NCBI GenBank assembly: GCA_030696085.1
Contig: JAUYNL010000053.1
Location: 1-64,000 of the forward strand
Direction of reading: 5' to 3'
DNA: 64,000 bases
Source of the DNA: Luteolibacter sp.
Lineage (GTDB): Bacteria; Verrucomicrobiota; Verrucomicrobiia; Verrucomicrobiales; Akkermansiaceae
Shown: piece by piece, positions 47,784 to 59,523 of the stretch
Layout of the letters: each line of letters starts with the position of its first letter
Position numbering within the stretch: position 1 is the stretch's first letter
Position numbers and translations under genes: made by a program
The notes under the pieces: model-generated
Databases searched by the model: none
What the model was told of the DNA's origin: nothing
Seen by the model: the letters and a program-made list of their open reading frames with translations, nothing else

Positions 47784-50700
47784 TCAGAACGCCCGCAGCA
47801 TTTCGATGGTTTCGCTGAGTTTGCCTGCCGGACTTGCGGCTTTGAGACGGGGAAAGCGACGGCCTTCAAGCAGGATGTAGTCGCCGCCCCGGTGGAGCAT
47901 CAGACGCTGACCGCTGATCTCCACGGAGTTGATGTTTTCGGCGGCGGCGAGGGCTTTGATGCGGGCGATTTGCAAAACGTTCGCCGCCGCTTCGGGCAGA
48001 CGACCAAAGCGGTCGCGCCAGGAGCTTTCCAAGGCGGCGACGGCGTTTTCAGTGCCGGCTTCGGAGAGTTCGCGGTAGGTGGTGATGCGGAGTTGGGTTT
48101 CGGTGAGCCAGCTGGATGGCAGGAATGCCGGAAGAGTCCCGGATGTTGAATGTTGAACTTTGGATTTTGAATTGAGAAATTGGGATTCGGTGGGAATGAC
48201 GAAGTCCGCCTTGAATGTGGCTTCGCCCCTCGGGGCGTCCTTGCGGCCTTTCAGTCGCTCGACGGATTGGCGGAGAAGCTGACAGTAGAGCTCGAAGCCG
48301 ATCTGGGAGATGTGGCCGGATTGCCGGGTGCCTAGCAGGTTCCCCGCGCCGCGGATTTCGAGGTCGCGCATGGCGATCTTGAATCCGGAGCCCAGCGCGG
48401 TGTATTGTTTGATGGCGTGGATGCGCTTGCGAGCGTCGCCCTGGGTCATCATGTCGCGCGGCAGCAGCAGGATGGCATAGGCTTTTTCCCCGGCGCGGCC
48501 GACGCGGCCGCGGAGCTGATAGAGATCGGCCAGGCCGAAGCGGTCGGCGCGGTCGATGAGGATGGTGTTGGCGTTCGGGATGTCGATGCCGGTCTCGATG
48601 ATGGTGGTGGCGAGCAGGACGTCGGCCTCGCCCTTGACGAAGGTGTGCATGACGACTTCGAGGTCGTCCTTGTCCATCTGGCCGTGGCCGATGAGGATGC
48701 GCGCCTCGGGCACCAGTTCGCGGATTTTCGAGGCCATCATGTCGATGGTTTTCACGCGGTTGTGGAGGAAGAAGACCTGGCCGCCGCGTTTCATCTCGCG
48801 GCGGATGGCATCGCGGATGATCCGTTCGTCATAGGCGCAGACGGTGGTGGAAACGGGCACCCGGTTGGGCGGCGGGGTGTCGATGGTGGACATGTCGCGC
48901 GCGCCCATCAGCGCCATGTAGAGCGTGCGCGGGATGGGCGTGGCGGAGAGTGTTAGGACGTCCACCTGGCGGAAGAGTTGTTTGAACTTCTCCTTGTGCG
49001 CGACGCCGAAACGCTGCTCCTCATCGACGACGACGAGGCCGAGATCCTTGAATTTCACATCGCCGGAAATCAGGCGGTGGGTGCCGATAACGAGGTCCAC
49101 CGAACCGTCCGCAACACCGGCGATGGTATCGCGGATTTCCGACGGCGTGCGGAAGCGGTTGAGCAGATCAACCCGGATCGGATAGTCCGACATGCGTTCG
49201 CGGAAGGTGCGCCAATGCTGTTCCGCGAGAACGGTGGTGGGCACGAGGATGGCGGCCTGTTTGCCGGAGGTGATGGTTTTGAACGCGGCGCGGATGGCGA
49301 CCTCGGTCTTGCCGAAGCCGACATCGCCGCAGATCAGGCGGTCCATCGGCCGCGGGGATTCGAGATCGTGTTTCGCCTCCTCGATGGCGCGGCGCTGGTC
49401 CACGGTCTCGGTGTAGTGGAACGAGCGCTCGAACTCCCACATCCACTTGGTGTCCGGCGGGTGGGCGTAGCCGGCCTCGTGCTGGCGCTCCGCCTGCACG
49501 CGCAGGAGCTGGGCGGCGTAATCGAGGATCGATTTCTCGGCGGACTTGCGGGCGTTTTTCCAGGCGGTGCCGCCCAGTTTGTTGAGATCCGGTGTGCGTC
49601 CGCCGAGACCGACGTATTTGCCGACGAGATGGGCCTGCTCCAGCGGAACGCCTAACAGCGCCCCATCGCGGTATTCGAGTTGGAGCTCCTCGCCATCGTC
49701 GCCCTGCTGAATACCGCGGAAACGGGCGACGCCGTATTCGTAGTGCACGACGAGATCGCCCTCCTCCATTTCATCGACGGTGGCGCGCGCGCGGGCGGCG
49801 CGCGCTTTTTCCAGCGTCGTGCGCCGGGTGGTACCGGGCGTGCGGTAGCGGCCGAAGAGCTCGGAGGATGATAGAACCGCGAGTTTGATGACCGGCACGG
49901 TGAAGCCGGCCATCAACTCGCCGTGAATGGGCGTGAGCCCGAGATCGCGCTCCAGGTCCTTGCCCGCGAGTTCGGAGAAACGTTCCCGCTCGCCTTTGTT
50001 AGAAAAAACCATGGCCACGTCCCAGCCGTCGCGTTTCCACTCGTTGAGCTGGCGGAAGAAGCTTTCACGGCGGAGCTCCTCCAACACGAAATCGCCGGCT
50101 TCAAAGGCGCCGAGCGGACTGCCGTAGGTGGCGAGCGTGAAATCCTCCTCACTGTTATATTCGGCGGCTCCTTCCAGGATGCGGACGTCGGGTTTCCCGA
50201 TTTCGGCATCGAAGGAAATGATGAGATCGCCCGGGCGGCGGTATTCAGCGACGGTGGAATCCGTGGCGGGTTCCGCAAGCAGAAGCTCGGCCTCTGGCAG
50301 TTTCACGGTGGACGCTTGGGAATCGAGGTCAAACTCGCGGATCGATTCGAGGTCGGTGTCGAAAAACTCCAGACGCAGCGGCTTGGCGGCCTGCCAGGCG
50401 AAAAGATCGATGATGCCGCCGCGCACGGCGAATTGACCGCGAGCGGCGACGGTAGGGACGCGTTCGTAGCCGTGATCCGCGAGGGACTTCGCGAGATCGG
50501 CGGGATCGAGAGTGGCTCCGGGTTTGAGAGCGGTGCGCGAGGACCGGAGCGCGGCGGGTGAAGGGGCTTGGCCAGTAAACGCGTCAGAACCACAAAGGAC
50601 GGCGCAGATTTCCGCGCGGGCCAGGATTTCCAAAACGGCAAACCACTCCGCTGCGGATTCGGGATCGGCGATGGCGCCGTCGCCCGTCCCGGTGGGTGGA

Positions 50701-51008
50701 TCGGGCAGGATCAGGGCGTTGATGCCCCAGAGATCCATCTCAGCGGCAAGCCGTTCGCGATGGCGCGGCATGTCGCAAACCAGCCAGATGCGTGATTTCT
50801 CCCGGTCCCTTGCGGCGTTACACACCAAGGCGGCGACAAATGCCTGCGAGGCCTCGGCGATGTGGTCGAGCACGAGTTCGCCCTCGCCTGCGGCCAGAAC
50901 GGCCAGGCGTGGGGAAACATCCGGATGGGTCACGGCGCGGCGCAGCCAGCCGTGTGCGGCTTCGTCCTTGTGGGACACGCCGGAGGGATAGGCGCGATGC
51001 TCCGTCAT
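47784..51008 (-). CDS. mfd: Transcription-repair coupling factor
   Basis: [71 protein letters not shown]; start at [10 protein letters not shown]. Confidence 0.96.
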   Translation of the reverse strand: MTEHRAYPSGVSHKDEAAHGWLRRAVTHPDVSPRLAVLAAGEGELVLDHIAEASQAFVAALVCNAARDREKSRIWLVCDMPRHRERLAAEMDLWGINALILPDPPTGTGDGAIADPESAAEWFAVLEILARAEICAVLCGSDAFTGQAPSPAALRSSRTALKPGATLDPADLAKSLADHGYERVPTVAARGQFAVRGGIIDLFAWQAAKPLRLEFFDTDLESIREFDLDSQASTVKLPEAELLLAEPATDSTVAEYRRPGDLIISFDAEIGKPDVRILEGAAEYNSEEDFTLATYGSPLGAFEAGDFVLEELRRESFFRQLNEWKRDGWDVAMVFSNKGERERFSELAGKDLERDLGLTPIHGELMAGFTVPVIKLAVLSSSELFGRYRTPGTTRRTTLEKARAARARATVDEMEEGDLVVHYEYGVARFRGIQQGDDGEELQLEYRDGALLGVPLEQAHLVGKYVGLGGRTPDLNKLGGTAWKNARKSAEKSILDYAAQLLRVQAERQHEAGYAHPPDTKWMWEFERSFHYTETVDQRRAIEEAKHDLESPRPMDRLICGDVGFGKTEVAIRAAFKTITSGKQAAILVPTTVLAEQHWRTFRERMSDYPIRVDLLNRFRTPSEIRDTIAGVADGSVDLVIGTHRLISGDVKFKDLGLVVVDEEQRFGVAHKEKFKQLFRQVDVLTLSATPIPRTLYMALMGARDMSTIDTPPPNRVPVSTTVCAYDERIIRDAIRREMKRGGQVFFLHNRVKTIDMMASKIRELVPEARILIGHGQMDKDDLEVVMHTFVKGEADVLLATTIIETGIDIPNANTILIDRADRFGLADLYQLRGRVGRAGEKAYAILLLPRDMMTQGDARKRIHAIKQYTALGSGFKIAMRDLEIRGAGNLLGTRQSGHISQIGFELYCQLLRQSVERLKGRKDAPRGEATFKADFVIPTESQFLNSKSKVQHSTSGTLPAFLPSSWLTETQLRITTYRELSEAGTENAVAALESSWRDRFGRLPEAAANVLQIARIKALAAAENINSVEISGQRLMLHRGGDYILLEGRRFPRLKAASPAGKLSETIEMLRAF
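48141..48174 (-). repeat. Degenerate heptanucleotide repeat inside mfd (AATTCAA AATCCAA AGTTCAA CATTCAA CATCC)
   Basis: Aligns gap-free with the thiE repeat on the coding strand; encodes [11 protein letters not shown]. Confidence 0.85.
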
Positions 51009-51156
51009 CGCAAGTAATAGTGAGTTTGTGAATGAGAGAACGTCGTGCCGTGAGCCGGAACTTTCCGCCCACGGCTCATTCGTTGTGAAACACTCATGAA
51101 CGCGGAATTGCGCTTCGGGCGCGGAATCGCATCCAGCAATTTTCCAGGGCCTGAAA

Positions 51157-54100
51157 ATGATGTTGCCGTTCTGGATCGTGCGGCCCATGGTTCTAACCGT
51201 CGCCATGCTCAATCGGGATCCCAGCAAGTGGAGAATGCTTTTGATAGCTGGTTTTGTATTTATGGTGGCGGCCGGATTGTTCCTTCGTCAATATTCTGGG
51301 AAGTCCGGTGGAGAATTATCACCGATCAGATCGGTTGAAACCGGATCCCGGGCTCCGACCCAGGGGGGGACGACACAGTACCCGGCCATCGCGGCCCCTG
51401 ACACGGGTTCTTCGCATCAGGATTCGTCTGACCCGATTCCACAACGTCCTTCCTTCCCGGAGCGTCCGCCGGAAGAGATTAAAACTTCGATGCGCGGCGG
51501 GCTTCCTGCCAAACCGTTGGATCGGCTTGATATTCCGGAGACTCTAGCTGAGAGCTGGCCGGACGGACAGCCCGCCACGACGGGCCTGCACCGGCGGGTG
51601 CGAATCGTGAAGACCTCGTTCAAAGCGGAATTCCTCCGTATTGAGGAAAACGTGGATGTAGAGGTTGCCGGCGGCGTGGTGCGGGTGCTTGGAACGACCA
51701 TCCTGAATGCCATGGCGGCGGAACATTTGCTAGCTTCCTCGAAACATGTCGAAAAGCTCTCTGCCCATCGTTTCCGCACTGAGAGGAAACGGACGCCCAA
51801 CTTCGTGCGGGTCCTGGTGGAGGAACCGCTCCTAACGGACTCCCTGCCCGCACTGATCGGGCAATTGAAAGCCCTCGGGATGGATGGGATCGAACCCGAT
51901 TTTGTCATGGAGGCCTGCGGTCAAGCGGGCGACCCTTTGATGGGCGGCGGCCTCGCCTGGCATCTGGATAACGTCGGTTTGTTGCCCGGTCACCGGGCGG
52001 GATCCGATGTCAATGCGACTGAGGCCTGGGACGTGCGGACCGACGCCTCAGCGGTGCTGGTGGCCATCATTGACTCCGGTATAGCGTCCAGCGATCAAGA
52101 GCTTGCTCCCTCCATCCATGTGTTGCCGGGAGAGGCGCTCGGCGACGGCATCGACAATGATGGAAACGGGTATATCGACGATGCGCTGGGATATGATTTC
52201 TATCACGACGATTCGAATCCGGAAGATGAGGCGGGGCACGGCTCGATGTGCGCGGCACTGATCGGCGCGACCGGAAACAATGGACTCGGCTCATCAGGCG
52301 TGGCGTGGCGGGCGTCCATGCTGAACTGCAAGTTTCTTGATAGAAACGGACTTGGATTGCTGTCGGATGCGATTGAGGCGATTGATTATGCGCGCGAGGC
52401 TGGTGCCAGGGTTCTGAACCTGAGTTGGTCCTATGACGGAGATGCGCCATTATTGACCGAAGCGCTGGGTCGCTGCGATTCCGATGGCATCCTCATGGTC
52501 TGCGCCTCGGGAAATTCCGGCGGCGCATCCGCTGTCCCCGCGCCGGCATCCATCCAACTGCCCCACCTCATTGTGGTGGCCGCTTCGACTCCGTCCGATA
52601 CCCTTGCCCCCTTCTCCGTGATCGATCCGGTTCTGGTGGATCTTGTGGCTCCCGGAGTGGATCTTCCTGTCGCGCTATCCCGACAAGTGTGGAATGCCGG
52701 TGAGACTGTGGTTTACGCGACAGGGACAAGCTTTTCCGCGGCCCTTGTGACAGGCGGCCTTGCTCTCGACCTCGCCGAGTTTCCTCATGATTCGGCGAGC
52801 ACAGTGATTCGGCGGATGCTCGAAACGGTGGACCCCATCGCCGGGGGACGCGCGGCCTTGTCGAGTGGCGGGCGGCTTAATCTTGGGAGGATGCTCGGAA
52901 CTCAAAGCATGGCCGTTCCGCATGATGTATTTGCGCAGCGCCTCATGCTGAGCGACGCGGCAGGGACTTGGACGGGAAGAAACGACGGTGCTGGGACCGA
53001 AACGATCGATTTGAACCTAGGGTTCCCGTCCGCACCACAGAGAACCGTGTGGTTTGATTGGACGTCCCCTTTCGACGGACTGCTCAGAATCAGCATGCGG
53101 ACAGGGGATGCGACACCCGCCACTCTGAACGTATTTTCAAACACGAATGATCTGCCCGCAAGCCGGGTCGCGAATTCGACGACCGGTCAAACCCTTGAAA
53201 TTTCCGTCGTTGCCGGGCAGAAGCTGCTTTGGATGGTCGATTCCAACATGCCGATCACCAAGGATCTCACGGTGTCTTGGCAGCTTCCACCGGGCAACGA
53301 TACTTGGCAGGGCGCGCAACTCGTGTCGGGCCTTCCACTCACCATTTCCGGAAACTCGCTTGGCACCACCGTTGAGAATTTCGAGATCAGTCAACCCCAT
53401 TACCGCTGGTTGCCACAGGGCAGTCTGTGGTGGAAATGGACACCGGGTGTCGCAGGGGATGTCTTCGTTCCGTCCCCATCCAGCCATCTGGTTCTCATAC
53501 TTCCGCTTTCCCATGGGGCACCGTCGTTTCCACTGAGCTATGACTACGGCGTGTTTGGCGGGCGTTACCACACCGTGGCGGCCGACAAGACCTATGCAAT
53601 CCTGGTGATCCCCTTGACTCCAGCTGCCGCGGGTCCGTTCACCGTGGCCATCACGGGGATCGGGGATATCGCCATCCTCAATCATCCGTCCGACGTGTCC
53701 ACACTCCCGGGGGAAACCGTGGAACTCGAAGTGCAGGTCGCGACTTCCAGCTATCCCGCGTATCAATGGTTCAAGGACGGAGAGCCGATTCCATTCGCCA
53801 ACAGCCCGACGCTGAAACACAGTCCCGTGACCGCGCAGAGCTTCGGCAGTTACCATGTCACCGCTTCCAGTCTCACCACCACTGTGACCTCAGATCCGGC
53901 GGTGGTTTCTCCCCGCTTTGAAGTGCCCCGTCTCGTCGGGCAAACTCCGCTCCGCTCGGTGGTTCTCGGCCAATCCGTCGATTTGAGCGCCACGTTTCGA
54001 AGCGCGACGGAGGTGACCTACGCCTGGAGGAAGGACGGCCACGGTATCGCTGATGAGGTTTCACCTTCCTTTGTCATCAACTCCTGCTTGTTGGCAGACG

Positions 54101-57100
54101 CGGGCACCTACACGCTGACCGCGACAAATCCGGCGGGATCAAGTGTCGCGACATTCCAGGTGAACGTATTCGAAACCCCGTGGAACGGATGGGTCAACCG
54201 CACCCCGGCAACCATTGGCAGGGGTGCGATTATGGATGTGGACCTGAGCGGAAACATCGCGAACGCCTTCACCTCCACCGAATGGCTCCAGTCCGCGGAT
54301 GGCGGGCAAAGTTGGACGTCCACACCTCTGCCTTCGAATTTCATCGCGAGCGCTTGTACCACCGACTCGAATGGCACCGCATTGGTCTCAGGAGGCGTCT
54401 TCACCACCTTTTCAGCGTATTACTCCACTGGAATCTGGCGGAAGTCCCCGGGAGCCGGATGGCAGAAACTCCAGCCGATTCTCACGCTTCCGGATGGATC
54501 CGAAACAGCCGTCAGTGATCTTACCGACCTCACGTTTTTTGACGGCGAGTGGTGGGGACTGTTCTACACCAACTACGCTTACCAGGCGGTCCGCTCCGCC
54601 GATGGAATCAACTGGACGCCTCTGAGCGATCCCGCAAATCCAAGTGTCCTGATGAGAGCCAGTGAGATGTTCCGGTATGAGGATCGTTTGGCGATTTCCT
54701 ACTGGATTTCTTCTTCAAAACAAACGGTCCAGCTCCGTTCACCCGGCGGTGGAGTCAAGATTCTAAACTTTCTGGGCAATGATGTGAGACGCATCACCAG
54801 AATCGGCGACGCCAGTTACTCTCCACACCTCACGTCGACCCTCAGGATTTTGGATAGCCAGAGCGCACCAACAACGATTCCCATTACGAACCTGTATCCC
54901 TCCACCGGCTTCGCCGAAGGAATCAAGGATGGAGCTTTATTTTACGCTCTCCAGGACGGTGATTCCCACTCCACCGCGATCGGAGCGGGAACCCTCTGGT
55001 TCGGTGTTCACGAACAAACGGCGAGTTCCAAATCGATCGGTTTCTCGTGCTTCGCCAAGAGCGGATCCCAGTGGCTCGTGGGATACCCGGATGGCAAATT
55101 GTGGGCGGGTTCGGATCTGACGAAGATGCCGACGTGGAGATCGGATTCCAACGGCAACTCCAAACTGAAGGCCTATGAAAACGAATTTCTGCTCGGAAAG
55201 TATCACTCGTCGGATGGAGCCAGTTGGCAGCCTCTCGGGGCTGCCGCCGGGTCCTCAAACCCCGTTAGTCCGCTTGGGCAGGCAGAACACCGGTTTATGC
55301 ACTCGATCCGTCAGGGAGATTCCGGAAGTCCAATACGGGAATTCATGATGAATTCGATGTATCCGAGTGCCGAAGGGCCGACCACTTTAGTCGACTTCCA
55401 GAGCGTTTATTGGTCCGGTGAGGACAGCCTCCTAAGGTCCACGAACACGAATGGTGGAATTGTTCTGGATATCATTCGAAATCAACCTCCCGGACTCCTT
55501 GTCGAGGATATCGACCTTGGCGTGATAGTGCGGCAAATCAACTTCGCAAAGCAGATCAATGGCCGCTGGTTTCTCAGCGGCACAAAGGACTTCCCATACC
55601 AGCCATTTTTTTACACCTCCACCAATGGTCGGGATTGGCAGAATTTCGTGTTACCTGTCGGCTGCGTGATCGGGGAAATGGACGGTGCCGTCATAGCGAT
55701 CGAAAACTCCGCCCGTGGCTATTTTTCCACGACGGGAGCGAGTTGGACTCCATTCACGCCGCTGGGTCTGCCTCCTGTGAACTCGGGTAATGAGCCTGCC
55801 GTCCCGAGTGCGATCGTCTCGTATCGCGGCAACTTTATTTTGCAGTATCCGCTCCCATATCAGGCGCAAGTTGGCGGGGCCCTGTATTCCAGTGCCGATG
55901 GTGTTTCATGGGCCCTGAGTTCCGCGCCGCTGCCGGTCGATTCGCTTCACGAAAACCGGAACACCCTGCTTGCGGTGACCCCGTCCGGCGTGATCCTGCA
56001 ACCGGGCGGGGAGGTCGATTCCGGGCCGTCGGTTTTCTTGCCGGAAAGCCAGCAGGCCGTCACGGTTCCACGCAATCAGGGATTCAAATACGAGGTCACT
56101 GCGGCCGATCCGGATGGCGATCTTGTGAGCGTGGAATGTTATCTGGATGGTGCTCCCATCGCCTCGTCCGCCGCCACGCCGTTTATTTTTTTGGTCAGTC
56201 CGAATATTCCAGGCGTCCATGCCATTGAGTTCGTCGCCCGTGATTCGGCGGGCCGCACGTCACGGGTGACATCCACGCTGACGATGCTGCAGGGCGGAGT
56301 GACTGAGGCGACGGCTTTGGTTATCGACATGGACCTTTCGAAAGCGGTCTTTTTTAAGGGAGATTACTACCGAATCCACACAACGTGGCAAACCTCCCAA
56401 GCTGCCGCGTGCGTCTGGGAAGGCGGCGACCGCTGGAGACCCGTGACACCCGCGGAATTCAAACCGCTCGCCCTCGTGGCGAATTCCGAGGCGATTGTCG
56501 CATCGACTTTGGAGGGGATTCTCGTCAGCCGGGACGGGGTGAATTGGATTCACTTCGGTGGATTTAAAACGACCAATCAGACGGCACCGGTTCTGGGAGT
56601 GAGGGATGGCCTGATTTATGCAAGCGATCTGGCGGCGAACTGGGTCTCTCAAGATGGGTTCTCGTGGTCTTTTTCCGAAGAAATGGGGCCTCCATTTTAT
56701 ACCACTTCCACTGGAACCATTACATGGGTGGATTCGGAATATGGGCTCAGCTATCAGGCCGGGGAGGGCAAGGTGACTTATGACGGTGGTTTGACCTGGA
56801 TCAAGCTTCCTGGAAACCTTGTCTCCTCGGGCGTCGTCGTTTCCATTGAGAATGGTTTCCTGATCAGATCCGGAGGAGGCCAAAGCAGTGACGGAATCTA
56901 CAGAATGTTGAGAGGAGAGCTTTCACTCACCCGAATCGAGCATGAGAATTCTTGGCCACCAAAGCTTTACATCGCCAAGGTCGATGGTGTGACCTTTACT
57001 GGCAAAGCGGGTGCCTTTTTGAGGACGACCGTCGATGGTATCAGTTTCACTGACCACACGCCCCCGCCAAACGAGAATTATGTGTCAATGCGCCGCTTCG

Positions 57101-59430
57101 GAGGCGAGTGGATTGCCGCTTCAAGTGACATGATCTGTGCCTCGGGAGATCTTCGGGCATGGCGGGTTCTCGTCGATTTCCGCAGCTTTGGATATACCAG
57201 CGGAGATTTCTCGAGTTACTATCTTACGAGTTCGATGTATGGGCTTGATGGCATTCTCTTTGAACATCCCAGGCTTCCCACCAAAGGATTTCTCTTAGAG
57301 CCTGATTTTTCGATCACTCAGATTTCCACAGCTTCGCCTACCACGTTTGTTTACCCGCCTGACGCCCAAACCGGAGGGCTCCGATTCAAGGGCCGGATCA
57401 TTGCGCTTTCAACATGGTATTTCACTAGGTCGATCGGCGCTACGACATGGGAGCAGGCACCGCTTTATCCCTCGGAAGGATTTATCCCGCCCTATCAGCA
57501 CGCTTGGCCGACCACCGGCAGTGATCGATATCAATCCGCGAGTTTTTTTGCAGCGACGGCCGGGCGGGTCCTGATGTTGAAGCCCGATATTTTCAATGTT
57601 CCGCTCAATTATGTGTTCACCACCGATGACGGCCGTTCATTCACCGTGCACAACTGGGCCGGCCCCATTCCACTTCCCGAGGTGACGGGATTGTCCGCAT
57701 CCGCCGATGGATTTCTGGCTTCGGCGACGAACGGGCGGGTGTTGCGATCGGCGGATGGATTGAATTGGACGGTTCACGAGGTTTCGCCGTCCCTAAGCAT
57801 CACCAGCATCCTACATTTCAATGGCAAGTGGTGCGCCGCGGGCAAACAAGGAACGCAAGCCGAAGTATGGACGTCTCCGGACGGCGTGGCCTGGAGCCGA
57901 TCATACAGTGAGATCGGCGCGGGGAATTTCTCATCCACCACGTTTCGACCGGCGTTTGTGGCTCATGGGATCGCCCGGATGCATGCCGGTTCGTTTAGCT
58001 GGCTGCGTTCCAGTGATGGTGTCACATGGCAACGTGATGATGTATGGCGGTTGACCGGATACGAACCTCAAGGGGAGCATCCACAGGGAATTTTCTGCCG
58101 GTATCCATCCAACAAATCCTTCGTAATCATCGATCCCGAAGCCGGGACGCTTGTGAGGAAGATCGACACCGGCAGCGTGTGGGTTAGATGGTTGAGTGGC
58201 TGGCCTTTCCTCTACTCGCCTGGACGTCTCGTGGAGTGGGCTGAAAGCGACCCTCGACTCACGGAAATCACCTGTAATTCCGGGGTTTTTGGCGTCGGCG
58301 ACTATCTGAAGATCCGCTTGTCTGCGGCGGAACTGGCTGATCCCACCGCGGGCGTTCGGTTTCTCCTGACCACGGATCAAAAGCTGGGGAACGAAGACGA
58401 TGTTGTGCTGGCTTCCACGGCATGGAGCAGCGGCGAGCTATTGGAAGATGGTGGCCGCCGATTTTCCGTTCCTCTGCCGACTTCCAGCAATCCCGGGAAA
58501 TTCAGGGTGGCTGCGCGCCTGGAGCTCTCTGAAGGTGCAAGCGATAATGGCTTGCAGAACAACCAGATCGTGACGGATGACCTCCTAGTTGAAATTCCAG
58601 GATACGAACTCCGATTGACCACCATCGGCGAGGGAAGTGTGAACGCGGATGATCCGAGAATTCTCTATCCGCAGGGTGCGCGGCTGCAACTTGAGGCAGT
58701 CCCGCGCAATGGTTTCACCTTCCGCAGTTGGAGTGGATCCCTGATCTCCGCGGAAGCCGCCATTTCCGTCATGATGGAGGAAGATAAACAGCTTTTGGTC
58801 ACCTTCACTCCGGGTCATCGGGTTGTCACCAAAGTGATCGGCCTTGGATCAATCGGCGGTGCGTCCGGCACGAGGGTTTTGCTTCCGGGTGAATCGGTCC
58901 AACTTTCGCAAAACCCGGCGTCAGGATGGAAATTCGACGGCTGGCTGATTGATGGCGTTCCCCAGGCAGGAGAAACGGTTTCCCTACAACCCACCGGAGA
59001 TGCGTTGATCGAAGCGGTGTTTGTCCCGGACTGGTCGGCTTTACGGGGGCGTGCATTCCAAGGCGCGTCGGCAGGGACCGATCGTTCGTGGTCCGGTGAT
59101 CCCGATGGAGATGGATTGACGAACTGGCAGGAGTTGCTGCTTTCGAGTGATCCGACCATTTCCGGATCCTTGGAACGCCTGGTTGAGAAAAAATCCGACC
59201 AGATGCGTCTCGTCTTTTCCCGACCGCAAGGGCCGTCGGGGATCCCATGGATCAGGCCGGAGTTCAGTGAAAATCTGGCGGACTGGGGCATTGCGGACGC
59301 CTTGCGACTGACGGAACGAGTGTTGAGTGCCCGCGACGGTATGGAAACGGTGGAAATCACCTTGCCAATCCGCGCCGGGGCGAGCGGGTTTTTCCGTCTG
59401 CGCATGGCGGCCCCGCCCACATCTCCGTGA
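51157..59430 (+). CDS. Giant (2757 aa) secreted S8 subtilase with Ig-like, repeated sialidase/BNR-like and InlB B-repeat-like regions
   Basis: Triad motifs VAIIDSGIAS, EAGHGSMCAALIG, ATGTSFSAALVTGGLAL; >=9 S-x-DG-x-x-W motifs; LTTIGEGSVNADDP...FRSWSG; DPDGDGLTNWQELLLSSDP. Confidence 0.9.
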   Translation: MMLPFWIVRPMVLTVAMLNRDPSKWRMLLIAGFVFMVAAGLFLRQYSGKSGGELSPIRSVETGSRAPTQGGTTQYPAIAAPDTGSSHQDSSDPIPQRPSFPERPPEEIKTSMRGGLPAKPLDRLDIPETLAESWPDGQPATTGLHRRVRIVKTSFKAEFLRIEENVDVEVAGGVVRVLGTTILNAMAAEHLLASSKHVEKLSAHRFRTERKRTPNFVRVLVEEPLLTDSLPALIGQLKALGMDGIEPDFVMEACGQAGDPLMGGGLAWHLDNVGLLPGHRAGSDVNATEAWDVRTDASAVLVAIIDSGIASSDQELAPSIHVLPGEALGDGIDNDGNGYIDDALGYDFYHDDSNPEDEAGHGSMCAALIGATGNNGLGSSGVAWRASMLNCKFLDRNGLGLLSDAIEAIDYAREAGARVLNLSWSYDGDAPLLTEALGRCDSDGILMVCASGNSGGASAVPAPASIQLPHLIVVAASTPSDTLAPFSVIDPVLVDLVAPGVDLPVALSRQVWNAGETVVYATGTSFSAALVTGGLALDLAEFPHDSASTVIRRMLETVDPIAGGRAALSSGGRLNLGRMLGTQSMAVPHDVFAQRLMLSDAAGTWTGRNDGAGTETIDLNLGFPSAPQRTVWFDWTSPFDGLLRISMRTGDATPATLNVFSNTNDLPASRVANSTTGQTLEISVVAGQKLLWMVDSNMPITKDLTVSWQLPPGNDTWQGAQLVSGLPLTISGNSLGTTVENFEISQPHYRWLPQGSLWWKWTPGVAGDVFVPSPSSHLVLILPLSHGAPSFPLSYDYGVFGGRYHTVAADKTYAILVIPLTPAAAGPFTVAITGIGDIAILNHPSDVSTLPGETVELEVQVATSSYPAYQWFKDGEPIPFANSPTLKHSPVTAQSFGSYHVTASSLTTTVTSDPAVVSPRFEVPRLVGQTPLRSVVLGQSVDLSATFRSATEVTYAWRKDGHGIADEVSPSFVINSCLLADAGTYTLTATNPAGSSVATFQVNVFETPWNGWVNRTPATIGRGAIMDVDLSGNIANAFTSTEWLQSADGGQSWTSTPLPSNFIASACTTDSNGTALVSGGVFTTFSAYYSTGIWRKSPGAGWQKLQPILTLPDGSETAVSDLTDLTFFDGEWWGLFYTNYAYQAVRSADGINWTPLSDPANPSVLMRASEMFRYEDRLAISYWISSSKQTVQLRSPGGGVKILNFLGNDVRRITRIGDASYSPHLTSTLRILDSQSAPTTIPITNLYPSTGFAEGIKDGALFYALQDGDSHSTAIGAGTLWFGVHEQTASSKSIGFSCFAKSGSQWLVGYPDGKLWAGSDLTKMPTWRSDSNGNSKLKAYENEFLLGKYHSSDGASWQPLGAAAGSSNPVSPLGQAEHRFMHSIRQGDSGSPIREFMMNSMYPSAEGPTTLVDFQSVYWSGEDSLLRSTNTNGGIVLDIIRNQPPGLLVEDIDLGVIVRQINFAKQINGRWFLSGTKDFPYQPFFYTSTNGRDWQNFVLPVGCVIGEMDGAVIAIENSARGYFSTTGASWTPFTPLGLPPVNSGNEPAVPSAIVSYRGNFILQYPLPYQAQVGGALYSSADGVSWALSSAPLPVDSLHENRNTLLAVTPSGVILQPGGEVDSGPSVFLPESQQAVTVPRNQGFKYEVTAADPDGDLVSVECYLDGAPIASSAATPFIFLVSPNIPGVHAIEFVARDSAGRTSRVTSTLTMLQGGVTEATALVIDMDLSKAVFFKGDYYRIHTTWQTSQAAACVWEGGDRWRPVTPAEFKPLALVANSEAIVASTLEGILVSRDGVNWIHFGGFKTTNQTAPVLGVRDGLIYASDLAANWVSQDGFSWSFSEEMGPPFYTTSTGTITWVDSEYGLSYQAGEGKVTYDGGLTWIKLPGNLVSSGVVVSIENGFLIRSGGGQSSDGIYRMLRGELSLTRIEHENSWPPKLYIAKVDGVTFTGKAGAFLRTTVDGISFTDHTPPPNENYVSMRRFGGEWIAASSDMICASGDLRAWRVLVDFRSFGYTSGDFSSYYLTSSMYGLDGILFEHPRLPTKGFLLEPDFSITQISTASPTTFVYPPDAQTGGLRFKGRIIALSTWYFTRSIGATTWEQAPLYPSEGFIPPYQHAWPTTGSDRYQSASFFAATAGRVLMLKPDIFNVPLNYVFTTDDGRSFTVHNWAGPIPLPEVTGLSASADGFLASATNGRVLRSADGLNWTVHEVSPSLSITSILHFNGKWCAAGKQGTQAEVWTSPDGVAWSRSYSEIGAGNFSSTTFRPAFVAHGIARMHAGSFSWLRSSDGVTWQRDDVWRLTGYEPQGEHPQGIFCRYPSNKSFVIIDPEAGTLVRKIDTGSVWVRWLSGWPFLYSPGRLVEWAESDPRLTEITCNSGVFGVGDYLKIRLSAAELADPTAGVRFLLTTDQKLGNEDDVVLASTAWSSGELLEDGGRRFSVPLPTSSNPGKFRVAARLELSEGASDNGLQNNQIVTDDLLVEIPGYELRLTTIGEGSVNADDPRILYPQGARLQLEAVPRNGFTFRSWSGSLISAEAAISVMMEEDKQLLVTFTPGHRVVTKVIGLGSIGGASGTRVLLPGESVQLSQNPASGWKFDGWLIDGVPQAGETVSLQPTGDALIEAVFVPDWSALRGRAFQGASAGTDRSWSGDPDGDGLTNWQELLLSSDPTISGSLERLVEKKSDQMRLVFSRPQGPSGIPWIRPEFSENLADWGIADALRLTERVLSARDGMETVEITLPIRAGASGFFRLRMAAPPTSP

Positions 59431-59523
59431 AACCCGTCCTGCCGGGTGGTGAACCACGTTTTTTCACAAACGGCTTGAGACGGGGCGGGTCTGCCGCCAG
59501 ATTCCGGCGCACACGCCGCCACC

